Shown here: positions 1 through 8,817 of the stretch, piece by piece
Layout: every line of letters starts with the position of its first letter
Numbering within the stretch: position 1 is the first letter of the stretch
Assembly (NCBI RefSeq): GCF_010915725.1
Contig: NZ_JAAIJR010000057.1
Coordinates: forward strand, 1-33,782
Length of the DNA stretch: 33,782 nucleotides
From: Thiorhodococcus mannitoliphagus
GTDB lineage: Bacteria > Pseudomonadota > Gammaproteobacteria > Chromatiales > Chromatiaceae
Direction of reading: 5' to 3'
The notes under the pieces: generated by a model
Told to the model about the DNA's origin: nothing
Database searches by the model: none
Seen by the model: only the letters and a program-made list of their open reading frames with translations
Program-made: the position numbers and the translations under genes

Positions 1-111
1 GGCCAGCTGCAGCGCTATGACGCCGACCACACCCCCGCGCAGCGCCAACCACCCGATCAGTGCGACGGTGCTACGGATGTTGACGATCCCCTCGTGTTCT
101 AGACCAACCAC
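1..111 (-). CDS. possible 5' end of a membrane protein running off the left edge
   Basis: Reading leftwards from a GTG at 109-111, an open frame of 37 codons reaches the window edge. It begins M-V-G-L-E-H-E-G-I-V and carries a hydrophobic stretch (T-V-A-L-I-G-W-L-A-L, then G-V-V-G-V-I-A-L) that could be the first membrane helix. A GAGGTG lies about 11 bases before the GTG. It has the same orientation as the kinase gene that ends at 244. The opposite strand is also open here, so this could be chance. No family can be named from so short a piece. Confidence 0.2.
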   Translation of the reverse strand, partial: MVGLEHEGIVNIRSTVALIGWLALRGGVVGVIALQLA

Positions 112-243
112 CGCCCTTCACCCACCTCGCACGGCCGCCCTACACGCCGGCCGCGCGAAGCCCACCAACCACCACCGCTGACGCCCATCACCTAGCTTGA
201 TCGCACAACCATCAAATTCGCTGAACGCACTCACTTACCCTGC

Positions 244-1545
244 TTACCGTCCGAGCGGCTGCCGATAGCGAAACGTCAGTCCCGGGCCGTCGGCTCGCGC
301 GTCGAGTTCCAGCACTCCGCCGAGCCGCGCAGCCGCCTCGCGGGCGATGCTGAGTCCAAGTCCACTCCCGTCCGTATGACCCTGTTGCAGGCGCAAGAAG
401 GGCTCCAGGACTCGGGTGCGCTCCTCGGCGGGGATTCCCGGCCCATCATCGAGGATTTCGATGGTGACGTAACCGCTGTCGGCATTGATGCTGAGCGTGA
501 CTTCACCCCCGTCACGACCATACTTGAGTGCATTGTCGAGTCCGTTGCGCAGCACCAGCCGTAAACTCTCGGGTGGGGCGCTGAGACGCACCGAGGCACG
601 CTCCTCCAGGCCCAGATCGATGCCCTTGGCCTCCGCGAGTGGCCAAGACTCGGCGATCAGCTCGCGGGCGAGCACCGCGAGGTCGACGTCTTGCGCCGCT
701 TGCGTACCGCTCTGAAGGCGAGCCAAGCTCAGCAGCTGCTCGGTGAGCTTGCGCGCGCGCTCGATCCCGGCTTGCAGGGGTTGCAGCCGCTCCTGCACGG
801 CCTCCAGCGTCTGGGCCTGGCTCAGATTCTCTGCCTGAACCGAGAGCGCCGTGAGCGGACTGCGGATCTCGTGGGCGGCGTCGGCGATGAAGCGGCGCTG
901 TTGTTGGATCAAGTCAGCGACCCGTTCGAGCAGGCGGTTGATCGCTTGGATGAAGGGGCGGATCTCATCTGGAACCTGGTCTTTGCTCATCGGGCTCGGC
1001 CGGTCCGCCGGCTGGGCGTCGATGTACCTGGCGAGGTCGGCGATGGGCGCGAGCGTATGACGCACGACGCGCACGATCAGCCAGCCCATGACCGGCAGCA
1101 CGAGGAGCAAGGGCACCAGGGTATGCAGGGCGCTGGCGAGCGCGATCTCGTCACGGGTCTCGGTCGGCTGGGCGACGATCACCCGCAGCCCGAGATGCAC
1201 GTCCTCGCGCACGAAGACGCGCAGCGGCTCACCCTCCGCCTCTAGTTGGTGAAACCCCGAAGCGAGGTGCTCGGGCAGCCAGGCTGGACGCGGATCGCCG
1301 GGCAGCCGAATGAGGCTGATCCGCGACTCGTCGTCCGCAAGGCTCGCCCGGGCCGAGTCATGCTGGCTTGATTTGAGTGCATCATGGCGATCCGCAAGCG
1401 CGGCAACCTGGCGTAATAGATCATCCTGCATCTCGGCCGCTTCGAGATAGGCCAGGACGAACGCGGCCAGTCCGGCCACCAGGGCCGCCAGCAGGATGGC
1501 TCCACCCAACATCAGGATCAGTCGCAGCTGCAATGAGCGGTTCAT
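244..1545 (-). CDS. two-component sensor histidine kinase, QseC/PmrB/TctE type
   Basis: Membrane histidine kinase of about 433 residues. TM1 lies at about 10-33, a short periplasmic sensor region at 34-140 and TM2 at about 141-163, followed by a HAMP-like linker. The H-box is F-I-A-D-A-A-H-E-I-R-S-P with phospho-acceptor His225. The N-box (L-D-N-A-L-K-Y-G), G1 (D-D-G-P-G-I-P) and G2 (G-S-G-L-G-L-S) form an intact HATPase domain. The start is placed at the ATG at 1543-1545, because it overlaps the TGA of the upstream regulator gene as ATGA; a longer frame starts upstream at 1566 but lies inside that gene. Translational coupling with the regulator makes the pair a cognate system. The stimulus is not evident; the small sensor domain resembles QseC/PmrB-like kinases in architecture only. 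Confidence 0.93.
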   Translation of the reverse strand: MNRSLQLRLILMLGGAILLAALVAGLAAFVLAYLEAAEMQDDLLRQVAALADRHDALKSSQHDSARASLADDESRISLIRLPGDPRPAWLPEHLASGFHQLEAEGEPLRVFVREDVHLGLRVIVAQPTETRDEIALASALHTLVPLLLVLPVMGWLIVRVVRHTLAPIADLARYIDAQPADRPSPMSKDQVPDEIRPFIQAINRLLERVADLIQQQRRFIADAAHEIRSPLTALSVQAENLSQAQTLEAVQERLQPLQAGIERARKLTEQLLSLARLQSGTQAAQDVDLAVLARELIAESWPLAEAKGIDLGLEERASVRLSAPPESLRLVLRNGLDNALKYGRDGGEVTLSINADSGYVTIEILDDGPGIPAEERTRVLEPFLRLQQGHTDGSGLGLSIAREAAARLGGVLELDARADGPGLTFRYRQPLGR

Positions 1546-2204
1546 CGCGGACGCTCCACCAGCCAACCCGCGCCCCGGACATTCTTGATGGCATCCGCGC
1601 CGAGCTTTTTGCGGATGGCGTGGATGAGGAAGTCGATGGCGTTGCTCTCGACCTCCTGGCCCCAGCCGTAGAGGTGCGTCTCCAGCTCGGCGCGGCTGAA
1701 GATGCGGCCGGGATGCAACAGCAGTGTTTGCAGGAGCGCGCGCTCACGGGCGCTCAGCGTGACTGAGACCTCACCGTTGCCGGCCTCGCCGGTCGCGGGA
1801 TTCAGGCTCATCCGACCGTTGGTGAGCATCGGCGCTGCTTGTCCGCCCTGACGACGAATCACGGCCCGGAGTCGGGCGAGCAGCTCGCTCAGGTCGAAGG
1901 GCTTGACCAGATAGTCATCCGCGCCAAGGTCGAGCCCCTGGACGCGGTCCTCCACGGCGTCCCGCGCGGTGATGACGACCACGGGGATCGGGCTGCCGTC
2001 TTGGCGCAGTCGGCGCAACACCTCCAGGCCATCACGCTTGGGCAGGCCCAGGTCGAGCAGGATGGCCTGATGATCGCCATCCTGGAGGACGTTGCTGGCC
2101 GTGGCGCCATCCTGGACCCAGTCGACCGCATAGGCCGCGTCCTTCAGGGCCAGGGAGACCGCCTCGCCGATCATGGTGTCGTCTTCGACCAGCAGGATAC
2201 GCAT
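1542..2204 (-). CDS. OmpR-family response regulator (QseB/PmrA/TctD-like)
   Basis: Response regulator of 220 residues. The receiver domain has the acidic pair near residues 7-9 (V-E-D-D), phospho-acceptor Asp51 (L-L-D-L-G-L-P), a conserved Thr in V-I-T-A-R-D and Lys in Y-L-V-K-P-F-D. The C-terminal winged helix (about 125-218) includes L-S-A-R-E-R-A-L-L and F-S-R-A-E-L-E, typical of OmpR-type DNA-binding domains. Start ATG at 2202-2204 is supported by a GGAG about 8 bases upstream; the open frame extends to 2282 without such a site. It precedes and overlaps the kinase gene by 4 bp. It probably controls its own operon and envelope genes, as QseB/PmrA relatives do. The 163-bp gap to the upstream membrane-protein gene allows either a separate promoter or readthrough. 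Confidence 0.94.
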   Translation of the reverse strand: MRILLVEDDTMIGEAVSLALKDAAYAVDWVQDGATASNVLQDGDHQAILLDLGLPKRDGLEVLRRLRQDGSPIPVVVITARDAVEDRVQGLDLGADDYLVKPFDLSELLARLRAVIRRQGGQAAPMLTNGRMSLNPATGEAGNGEVSVTLSARERALLQTLLLHPGRIFSRAELETHLYGWGQEVESNAIDFLIHAIRKKLGADAIKNVRGAGWLVERPR

Positions 2205-2367
2205 CAGGTGCTCCAGGCGTTGAGTGTTGGGCCGACCGACGCAGCAGCTGCTGAGATCCTGTGACTTGCGCGGCACTGGCACCCCAGGAGCGCCTCAATA
2301 TCCGCATCCGTCGTCAGAGAGGGGCCGATGAACAGCAAACCGCTTGGTAACAAGCCGCATGTCGGCG

Positions 2368-4041
2368 CTATTGCGCGGACAACTGCCCGTACTCCAGCAG
2401 CATGTACTTGGCCGGCTGCTCCTTTTTCACGCTGCCCTCGTCGCTCATCATCAGCAGACGGGCTTCGCCGTTGAGGGTGACGGAATCGATGGCTTCCACG
2501 TTGTTGAGATTGATGATCTCCGGCAGTGCGACGGGCTGCGGCTGCGCATCGCCTTCGCCGGACCAGGACCACAACTGCGAGTAGAGATTGCCCTCATGCC
2601 CGGAGATCTCATTCACGATCAGGAAACTGCCCAGGATGGGGTCATAGGCCAAGGAACGAATTCCGCCGCCTTGAAGGTCAAGCAGGAAGACTTCAGAGAA
2701 GATCGGCGTCTCCCCGCGCTCGAATAGGCCAAGCGGATTGTCCAGCTTCAGGATCATGGATTTCCCATCGACGACGGGCTCACGCAATCCGATGAGCAGG
2801 TCTTGAGTCCTCGGATCGAAGCCCAGTCCCTCGCTATTGATGTCGGAAAAATTCACCGGCTGTTCGCTATACCGACCCAATGCCTGCTGCACAAACGGCG
2901 AGCGCTGGAGTTGCTCGATCAAGCCGGTATAGACCTGCAGATCAAGGATGTCGTCGCCGAGGATGCGGAACCGCAAGAGCTGCTCCCGGCTCGCTTGGCG
3001 CCGTCCCTCGCGGTCCCTGGAGTGAGATGTGATGGCATAGATGTGGCCATCGGTATCCATACTCAGGCCCTCCAGGTCGTTCGGCGGAGGACGGAAGGCG
3101 CGCATCAGGCGAACGTCGAGCGCCGGATCCCCAGCGAGCGAGCCGTCGGCGAGGAAGCGCATGATGCTGAACGCCCGACCCGGTTCGTCCTCGACGACGA
3201 GGACACGGCCATCCGGCAATTGCTGGAACGCGGAGGGCTCGTAGATGTCTTCGAACTGCGAAATGCCGAGGTTTCGCAGGCGTACCACGGCATCGCCATC
3301 AAGCGCCAGTCGGATCGTGTGGAAGGATTCGACACCGATAAAGGTCAGCACCGATAGGATCAAGCCCCACCGGAAGACGCTGTAGGAGACTTTGAGCAGT
3401 TTGAACTTCCGGTTCGCCATTTGACCAAGCCAGTAAAGCTGGTCGCTCATCTTGGCGTAGACGTCCTCCTGATCATCCAGCAAGGCGCGCATCCGCTCCC
3501 AGTAGTCCGCTTTGGAGAGCTTAACGCGTTCCTCGTAGATGAGGATGTTGGACTCGCCATCGACGAACTCGCGCCTCGGTCGCACACAGGTCTTGAAATC
3601 TCTCGGGGACGCGTCCCTTTTGATGACCGCTTTGAGCCAGGCAACCATACCACCCGGCATACTCGCCATGTCTGGCGAGGCCGCCAGTAGGGCGAAATAG
3701 ATCGACGCTGCCGAGGTGAACAGAAAGATCGTGGCGGGTACAAGAAATTCGGGGGAAGAGGTATAGATGAAGGCGCCCGAGATCATCAATGCCGAGGCGA
3801 TAAATCCGTTCAGCGAGATCATGATGTTCGCCTTGGTGGCGGCTAGGTTGATGATCTCCAATTCCGCGCGATAGGCGTTGCGGAACATCGTCTCGACGCC
3901 TTTTTTCGAGCCGACCAGTCGCTGCTTTGGCGCCTTCGTTTTGGAAGGGCCTTCTCCATTTTCGCGCTTGCTGTCCGCGCTTGCGGCGCCGGCGTCGCTC
4001 AGCGTCTTGCTGTCAGTCATGTCTGTGCTGTCGGTGCCCAT
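2368..4041 (-). CDS. membrane protein: Pycsar-effector-like TM module fused to DUF3616-type beta-propeller
   Basis: A 557-residue protein. After a charged, low-complexity N-terminus (1-48) comes a segment like the PycTM/DUF5706 family: M-F-R-N-A-Y-R-A-E-L-E, then A-T-K-A-N-I-M-I-S-L-N at 68-78. It continues with TM1 (about 77-95), TM2 (about 100-120), a cytoplasmic helical region (130-212) and TM3 (about 220-242). Residues 260-557 resemble a DUF3616/esterase-like propeller: N-D-L-E-G-L at 321-326, Y-A-I-T-S-H-S at 335-341, S-E-G-L-G-F at 403-408, L-L-I-G-L-R at 415-420 and G-G-G-I-R-S-L at 458-464. With the N-terminus inside, three helices would put the propeller in the periplasm. No nucleotide cyclase gene lies beside it, so a Pycsar defence role is not shown. 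Start alternatives are the ATGs at 4041 and 4020; neither has a good ribosome site. It lies upstream of and co-oriented with the two-component pair. Confidence 0.8.
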   Translation of the reverse strand: MGTDSTDMTDSKTLSDAGAASADSKRENGEGPSKTKAPKQRLVGSKKGVETMFRNAYRAELEIINLAATKANIMISLNGFIASALMISGAFIYTSSPEFLVPATIFLFTSAASIYFALLAASPDMASMPGGMVAWLKAVIKRDASPRDFKTCVRPRREFVDGESNILIYEERVKLSKADYWERMRALLDDQEDVYAKMSDQLYWLGQMANRKFKLLKVSYSVFRWGLILSVLTFIGVESFHTIRLALDGDAVVRLRNLGISQFEDIYEPSAFQQLPDGRVLVVEDEPGRAFSIMRFLADGSLAGDPALDVRLMRAFRPPPNDLEGLSMDTDGHIYAITSHSRDREGRRQASREQLLRFRILGDDILDLQVYTGLIEQLQRSPFVQQALGRYSEQPVNFSDINSEGLGFDPRTQDLLIGLREPVVDGKSMILKLDNPLGLFERGETPIFSEVFLLDLQGGGIRSLAYDPILGSFLIVNEISGHEGNLYSQLWSWSGEGDAQPQPVALPEIINLNNVEAIDSVTLNGEARLLMMSDEGSVKKEQPAKYMLLEYGQLSAQ

Positions 4042-4216
4042 CAGTACTGATGCGTTCTCGGTTCGATTGGATCAGAAATCCTGCTCTACGCAGACTTGGA
4101 GCACACCGGGACGATCACCCTGGCGGTTCCTGTCGAGGTCGGCGTCTGCCCAGAGACCGACGCTGCCCGCGGCCGGAGCCGGTCGCAATGCGCCGCGGAG
4201 ATCGCCGGCTTCGAGC

Positions 4217-4321
4217 TAAGAAAGTGTCCATCAATTGTTTCCCGATGCGATCGCTGCCGCCCGAAATCCCCCCTAGCCCCCCTTTGCGAAAGGGGGGAAG
4301 TTGTTGATGGACGCTTTCTTA
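4217..4321 (-). repeat. MITE copy 1 (TA-flanked, about 101-bp body)
   Basis: Terminal inverted repeats of the form AGAAAGTGTCCATCAA and TTGATGGACGCTTTCT are flanked by TA at 4217-4218 and 4320-4321. The interior holds a GC-rich hairpin of six C / six G around TTTGCGAAA. This copy is inverted relative to the others and lies about 175 bp upstream of the PycTM/propeller gene. TA duplication, short size and lack of coding capacity fit a MITE mobilised by an IS630/Tc1-mariner-type transposase. No transposase is present in the window. Confidence 0.85.
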
Positions 4322-4480
4322 GGAGGCCTGCCGTCTTCTGGCACGCGCCCTGAAACTTCGTGGGTCATGATGCCAGAAGTCGGCACACATCGGATGGCAT
4401 GCGCTAAGTCTCCGCTAATTCACCCTTGCTAGGGTGACCGCCACACGAGAATCCGAATGACGTGAAGGGAGACGAGGGCC

Positions 4481-4726
4481 ATGACGATCAAGCGCAACCG
4501 GAAAGACATCAGCATCCTCCTTCTGCTCAGTCTTGGTGCTGGCTTTGCCGTCAGCAGCGAGCATCCGCATCCGTTCGCGCTCGCCGATGCGCGGAGCGAT
4601 CGCGCCCATGCCATGGGCGCCAGCGAGCAGCAGGTCATCACCGCTAATAGCGCTGCGAACATCCAGATCGCGTCTGCGAACCTTCAGATGAGCGCCGATC
4701 TTGAGGAGCGCGGTCGACCGCGGTGA
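4481..4726 (+). CDS. small exported protein of unknown function
   Basis: An 81-residue frame with a plausible signal peptide: basic start (M-T-I-K-R-N-R-K), hydrophobic core I-L-L-L-L-S-L-G-A-G-F-A-V, and a possible cleavage site after F-A-L-A near residue 35. The rest is polar and Ala/Asn/Gln-rich, without cysteines or known motifs. GGGAG and GAGG lie 6-12 bases before the ATG. It is transcribed opposite to both neighbours, so it would need its own promoter. I do not recognise a family. A competing open frame on the other strand (4415-4735) lacks these signals. Confidence 0.45.
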   Translation: MTIKRNRKDISILLLLSLGAGFAVSSEHPHPFALADARSDRAHAMGASEQQVITANSAANIQIASANLQMSADLEERGRPR

Positions 4727-4969
4727 GGGCCTCAATCATGAGCACGGCAACGACCTCGGACGTCGTGGTTGATCAAGCCCCGCCATGGCCTTGATCGTCC
4801 TGCCGGCCGGAGGGCGGTTGCAACCGATAGGGCGATCCGCCTCCGCGACCCTGGATCGAGCCGGCGCTGGCGAGTCTGTTCGACTGGCTGGCAGCCTCCC
4901 TGCAACAGATTAGAGACAGCTTCGAGCTGGAGATGAGGCATTGGCTTCGCAGCAAACTGGATGATGACC

Positions 4970-7735
4970 TCATGAGGTTTGCTGTGATTCAAAGAGCCAA
5001 TGTTGGAGAGCAGCTACTAGCCGATTTGGCTCGACTGGCTTGGTGAGGAAATCATTCATCCCAGCCTCAAGACAGCGCGCGCGGTCTTCCGCGAAGGCGT
5101 TCGCCGTCATGGCGATGATCGGCACCGCGCTGACACGCGGCAGTTGGCGGATCCGCCGAGTAGCCTCCAGCCCATCCATGACGGGCATCTGCATATCCAT
5201 CAGGACCACGTCATAGTCATTTCGTCCCGCAAGCTCCAATGCCTCAGCCCCGTTCTCGGCGGTGTCGATCACGAGTCCCAGATCGGCGATCAGTCCGATT
5301 GTCACTTCGCGATTGATCGGCTCGTCCTCCACGACCAAGAGGCGACGCCCCACACAGGTCTGCATCGACTTGGGTTGAAGCGACTGACTCGGGATCGTCT
5401 CCGTCTCGATCGGCGTTGGGGCGCCTCGCCGCAAGCGGACGGTGAGCCAGAAGGTGCTACCGGCACCGAGGGTACTCGCGACTCCCGCATCGCCTCCCAT
5501 CAAGCGCGCCAGTCGCTTCGTCAAAGCCAGGCCGAGCCCGGTGCCCCCGTAGCGGCGGGTGATCGATTGATCGGCCTGCTCGAAGGGGCTAAACAAACGG
5601 GGTAGTTCCGCGGCGGCGATGCCGATGCCGGTATCCTCGACCTCCAAGCGCAGAATGACGCTTTCGCCAAGGTCCGCCTCGATGCGCGCACGCAGCGCGA
5701 TGGAACCGGTCTCGGTGAACTTGATGGCGTTTGTCACGTAATTCAGGAGCGCTTGCTGGATGCGCAGAGGATCACCGAAGAGATTGGGCGGCAGGGGCTG
5801 GAGCTTGACCCGGAGCGCGAGGCCCTTGGCCTCGACCCGATCCGACAGCATGGAGACGAGATTGCGCGTGATCGCGATGACGCTAACCTCGGATTCATCC
5901 AGGGTCAGCTTGCCGGACTCGATCTTAGAGAGATCGAGGATGGCATTGATGATGTCGAGCAAATGGCGACCAGCCACCTCGATCTTGTCCAGTCGATCCG
6001 ACTGAGGGTGTGTGACACCGTCGTGCCGCATCAGATGCGCCATGCCGAGCACGGCATTGAGGGGTGTGCGGATCTCGTGGCTCATGTTGGCCAAGAAGAG
6101 ACTCTTGGCATGGTTGGCACTCTCGGCCTGCTGCATCGCCCGCCGCAGCTCCCTGGTCCGCTGCTCGACCAATGCCTCGAGATGCTCACGATGTCGCGCC
6201 AGCTCATTCTCCGTCCGCCGCTGTTCGGTGATATCCGACAGGATGACGGCGAGCGCGCCAGTCATGGGGCGATAGGCATAGACCCTGAAGTCGCGGCCAC
6301 GCTGATGCTCACGCAGCTCGAAATGTGCCGCTTGCCCTGTGCGCACAACGTCGCCGAAGCGGTCGATCCAATGGGGCTCGAGTTCTGGAAGCACCTCGCG
6401 CGTGCGGCGCCCAAGCAAGTGCGCGCGCGGCAGTCCAGTCAACTGCTCATAGGCTGGGTTGACGTCCAAGAAGCGAAAATCAAAGGCCTTTCCAGATGCG
6501 GAGCGGTTGACTTCGTGCAGCGCAAATCCTTCCTGCATCGCCTCGAACAGGGACCGATAGCGCTCCTCGCTGAGCCTGAGCTGGCTCAATGCCTGGGCGC
6601 GCTGGATGGCCATGGCGCAGAGTCCGGTCATTTGTAGGGCGAGATTCTGGTATCTCGATAGGTACTCGCTCAAGGCCAATCCCTCGACCATGAAGACACC
6701 GAGGGTCTCGCTGGCGTTGGCGATTCGCAGCAGGAAGCCCTCGCCGGAGGCGCTCGGAGCAGTGGCAGCGGAACCGCGCATGAACGGCAGTGCCTCGGTC
6801 AGCAGCGCGTCGCTCGGGTCATGGCCCATTGCGGTCGCCTGTTCCGGATTCTCTGCCCAGGGCACATAGAAACACCGAGTGGGCGCGAAAAGGGCAATGA
6901 AGATCTCCTGGATCTGTGCGAGCACCTGGCGCTCATCCTGGGCGAGCGAGAGCTGACTCAGCAGATCCATGGCCATGGCGGTCTCGGCGACCTGACCCTG
7001 GGCAACGCTTGTCCTCGCGCGGGCGTCGCGGCGCTCAGTCTCTCGGCCTGACTCGGACAGGATGAGACGCAGATTGAGTCTGAGGTAACCGAGTCCGATG
7101 GACTGGCATCGCGCGGGACGGTCCAGGTAGCGAGCCACCGCTTCAAGACGCTCTGGCGCGGCGGGATCATGCCCCGTGTCGAGAAGCACGAGGGACTGCG
7201 CGCTCTGCGCGAACAGCTCGCGGGCCAGCGTGCGGTCGTTCAGCCCAAGACGTTCGAGGTGGCTGCGCCAGCCCGCGAGCCACCCCGGCGTGCACAGATA
7301 GCTCCCTTGACGCAGCTGCTCGTCGACCCATTCGGGATCCGCCAACAGATGGAAGCACTGCTGAAAGCGTCGAATGACGACCCTGTGGCCGGATGCTTGG
7401 CGACGGTGCGCGGATCCGTCTCGCTGCCGTGAGATGCGTGCGAGACAAGTGTTGCCGATCCAGACGACAGGCTCGTCAGCGGGTACCTTGTCGAGCGCTG
7501 CTTGAATCTCGATATCCGCGATTGGCGGGGCGCCGCAGTGCGCTGGGAAGGCATGCGGGATGAGCCCTGCAAGCTCCGGCTGATTCACAAGTGCGGCATG
7601 CACTTCTCTGATGAAGTGCGCACAGACGAAGAGATGCGTGGGCGTACCTGTCTCGGAAGGGGCTGTCTCGGAAGGGTGCAACACTGAGGAGCTGGCCGAA
7701 TGGGCTGGGCTGACAGGTGGGGCGGCCACAGTCAT
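4970..7735 (-). CDS. hybrid sensor histidine kinase with N-terminal DUF1638-like domain
   Basis: About 921 residues from the ATG at 7733-7735, which has GAGG 4 bases upstream and lies 11 bp after the previous stop; a TTG at 7765 would overlap that gene. Residues about 30-225 resemble DUF1638 ([33 protein letters not shown]), a family seen near corrinoid methyltransferases. Then come a GAF-like region (about 250-375), one PAS domain (about 388-505), a coiled coil, HisKA with His553 ([12 protein letters not shown]), HATPase, and a receiver with acceptor Asp847 (V-L-M-D-M-Q-M-P) and Lys in L-T-K-P-V. There is no transmembrane helix, so it is a cytosolic sensor. It is the last gene of the corrinoid operon. 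No Hpt protein or output regulator is adjacent, so its downstream partner is unknown. Confidence 0.9.
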   Translation of the reverse strand: MTVAAPPVSPAHSASSSVLHPSETAPSETGTPTHLFVCAHFIREVHAALVNQPELAGLIPHAFPAHCGAPPIADIEIQAALDKVPADEPVVWIGNTCLARISRQRDGSAHRRQASGHRVVIRRFQQCFHLLADPEWVDEQLRQGSYLCTPGWLAGWRSHLERLGLNDRTLARELFAQSAQSLVLLDTGHDPAAPERLEAVARYLDRPARCQSIGLGYLRLNLRLILSESGRETERRDARARTSVAQGQVAETAMAMDLLSQLSLAQDERQVLAQIQEIFIALFAPTRCFYVPWAENPEQATAMGHDPSDALLTEALPFMRGSAATAPSASGEGFLLRIANASETLGVFMVEGLALSEYLSRYQNLALQMTGLCAMAIQRAQALSQLRLSEERYRSLFEAMQEGFALHEVNRSASGKAFDFRFLDVNPAYEQLTGLPRAHLLGRRTREVLPELEPHWIDRFGDVVRTGQAAHFELREHQRGRDFRVYAYRPMTGALAVILSDITEQRRTENELARHREHLEALVEQRTRELRRAMQQAESANHAKSLFLANMSHEIRTPLNAVLGMAHLMRHDGVTHPQSDRLDKIEVAGRHLLDIINAILDLSKIESGKLTLDESEVSVIAITRNLVSMLSDRVEAKGLALRVKLQPLPPNLFGDPLRIQQALLNYVTNAIKFTETGSIALRARIEADLGESVILRLEVEDTGIGIAAAELPRLFSPFEQADQSITRRYGGTGLGLALTKRLARLMGGDAGVASTLGAGSTFWLTVRLRRGAPTPIETETIPSQSLQPKSMQTCVGRRLLVVEDEPINREVTIGLIADLGLVIDTAENGAEALELAGRNDYDVVLMDMQMPVMDGLEATRRIRQLPRVSAVPIIAMTANAFAEDRARCLEAGMNDFLTKPVEPNRLVAALQHWLFESQQTS

Positions 7736-7746
7736 GGCGCCTCGGC

Positions 7747-8817
7747 TCAATCCCGCCGGCACCAATGGAGCGGATAACGGCCCCAGCGCTCGACCGCGGC
7801 CGTGATCGCCAGCAGCACCCTGTCCGGAACTTGCCAGGGAATCTCTCCATGGTTATCGCCGAGGAGGAAGCCCCCGCCCGGACCGGCCGCCGCGATGGCT
7901 GCCTTGACCTCCGCTTCAGCTTGTTCTGGGGTCCAGCGGCGCATGGCGATGCCGTTGAGATTGCCGAGCAGCGACAGCCGACCTCGGCAGGCCTGTTTGA
8001 GTGCTCCAAGGTCTTCGTGATGACTCACGCCGATTGCCGCGGCGCCCGTCGCTGGGAGGAGGTCGACGATCGGCAGCGCCCTCCCCGAGGCGAAATGCAT
8101 GGTGCTCGGGGCCTGGAGCCGACCGAGCGTGCGACGCGCGATCTCGAATCCGGTCTTCAAAAAGCGCTCGCGGGGGATGATGGTGGCGGACGAAACGGGA
8201 TCGAAATAGCAGATGGCATTGGCGCCAGCGGCCACTTGGGCATTACCCCAGGCGACACAAAACTCCTCGTTGAGTCGCATCAACTGCTCGAACCGCTCCG
8301 GCTGCTCGTGCATCAACACCAGATAGGCCTCGAACCCCATCTGGATCACCGGCAGGGAGAAGGGCGACATCACGACGCCGATGATTGGGACCTCGCCACC
8401 CGCCTCCTCGGCCAACAGCCGGGTGGTTTCCAGCACCTTGAGCAGACTCGGTGAATCCTCCACCACCGGTGTCCTCAGGTGATCGATGTCTTCGGGACGA
8501 CGGATCACGGGGGCACCGGCGTTTGGCGGACCGTCTTCGCGGTAGATTGCCGTGCCGCCCCAAGCCTCGGTTTCGATGGCTGCGTAGTAGAAGCTGTAGA
8601 GGCAATCGTGCCGATAGCGCGCACGCAGCCGCAGCTGGCCTTCCGCCACTTGCTCTGGACGCGCGAAATAATCCTGGATGGACAGGCCGAGTTCACGGGC
8701 GCCTTGCATGACGGGGAGCAGCAACAGCGGCACCCGATCGGGCTCCTGGTGACCAAGCGTGGTCAGCACCCGCTGCATTGAGGTCATGCCGTCGGCTGAT
8801 GCCCTTGAGTCGCTCAT
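7747..8817 (-). CDS. MtaA/CmuA-type (uroporphyrinogen decarboxylase family) methyltransferase-like protein
   Basis: A 356-residue TIM-barrel protein of the UroD/MtaA superfamily: [15 protein letters not shown] at the N-terminus, [10 protein letters not shown] mid-protein and L-L-G-N-L-N-G-I near residue 283. In MtaA/MtbA, methyl transfer from a methyl-corrinoid protein to a thiol uses a zinc site H-x-C...C. Here the first motif reads H241-F-A and the second region reads G-D-N-H-G-E-I-P (His323), so both cysteines are absent. The protein may therefore bind or sense rather than transfer to coenzyme M-like thiols, or act on another substrate. The ATG at 8815-8817 overlaps the stop of the corrinoid gene as ATGA, so translation is coupled. 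It is clearly not hemE by context. Confidence 0.88.
   Translation of the reverse strand: MSDSRASADGMTSMQRVLTTLGHQEPDRVPLLLLPVMQGARELGLSIQDYFARPEQVAEGQLRLRARYRHDCLYSFYYAAIETEAWGGTAIYREDGPPNAGAPVIRRPEDIDHLRTPVVEDSPSLLKVLETTRLLAEEAGGEVPIIGVVMSPFSLPVIQMGFEAYLVLMHEQPERFEQLMRLNEEFCVAWGNAQVAAGANAICYFDPVSSATIIPRERFLKTGFEIARRTLGRLQAPSTMHFASGRALPIVDLLPATGAAAIGVSHHEDLGALKQACRGRLSLLGNLNGIAMRRWTPEQAEAEVKAAIAAAGPGGGFLLGDNHGEIPWQVPDRVLLAITAAVERWGRYPLHWCRRD

Noticed and set aside
2368-4041. A complete Pycsar defence locus
   Set aside because: No nucleotide cyclase gene lies next to the PycTM-like protein, so only the domain resemblance is reported.
4831-5043. Plus-strand open stretch ending in a helical, protein-like sequence (L-F-D-W-L-A-A-S-L-Q-Q-I-R)
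   Set aside because: No usable start codon or ribosome site, and it overlaps the end of the hybrid kinase gene on the other strand; perhaps a remnant, but unsupported.
7747-8817. hemE (uroporphyrinogen decarboxylase of heme synthesis)
   Set aside because: The sequence fits the MtaA/CmuA branch and is coupled to a corrinoid protein gene.
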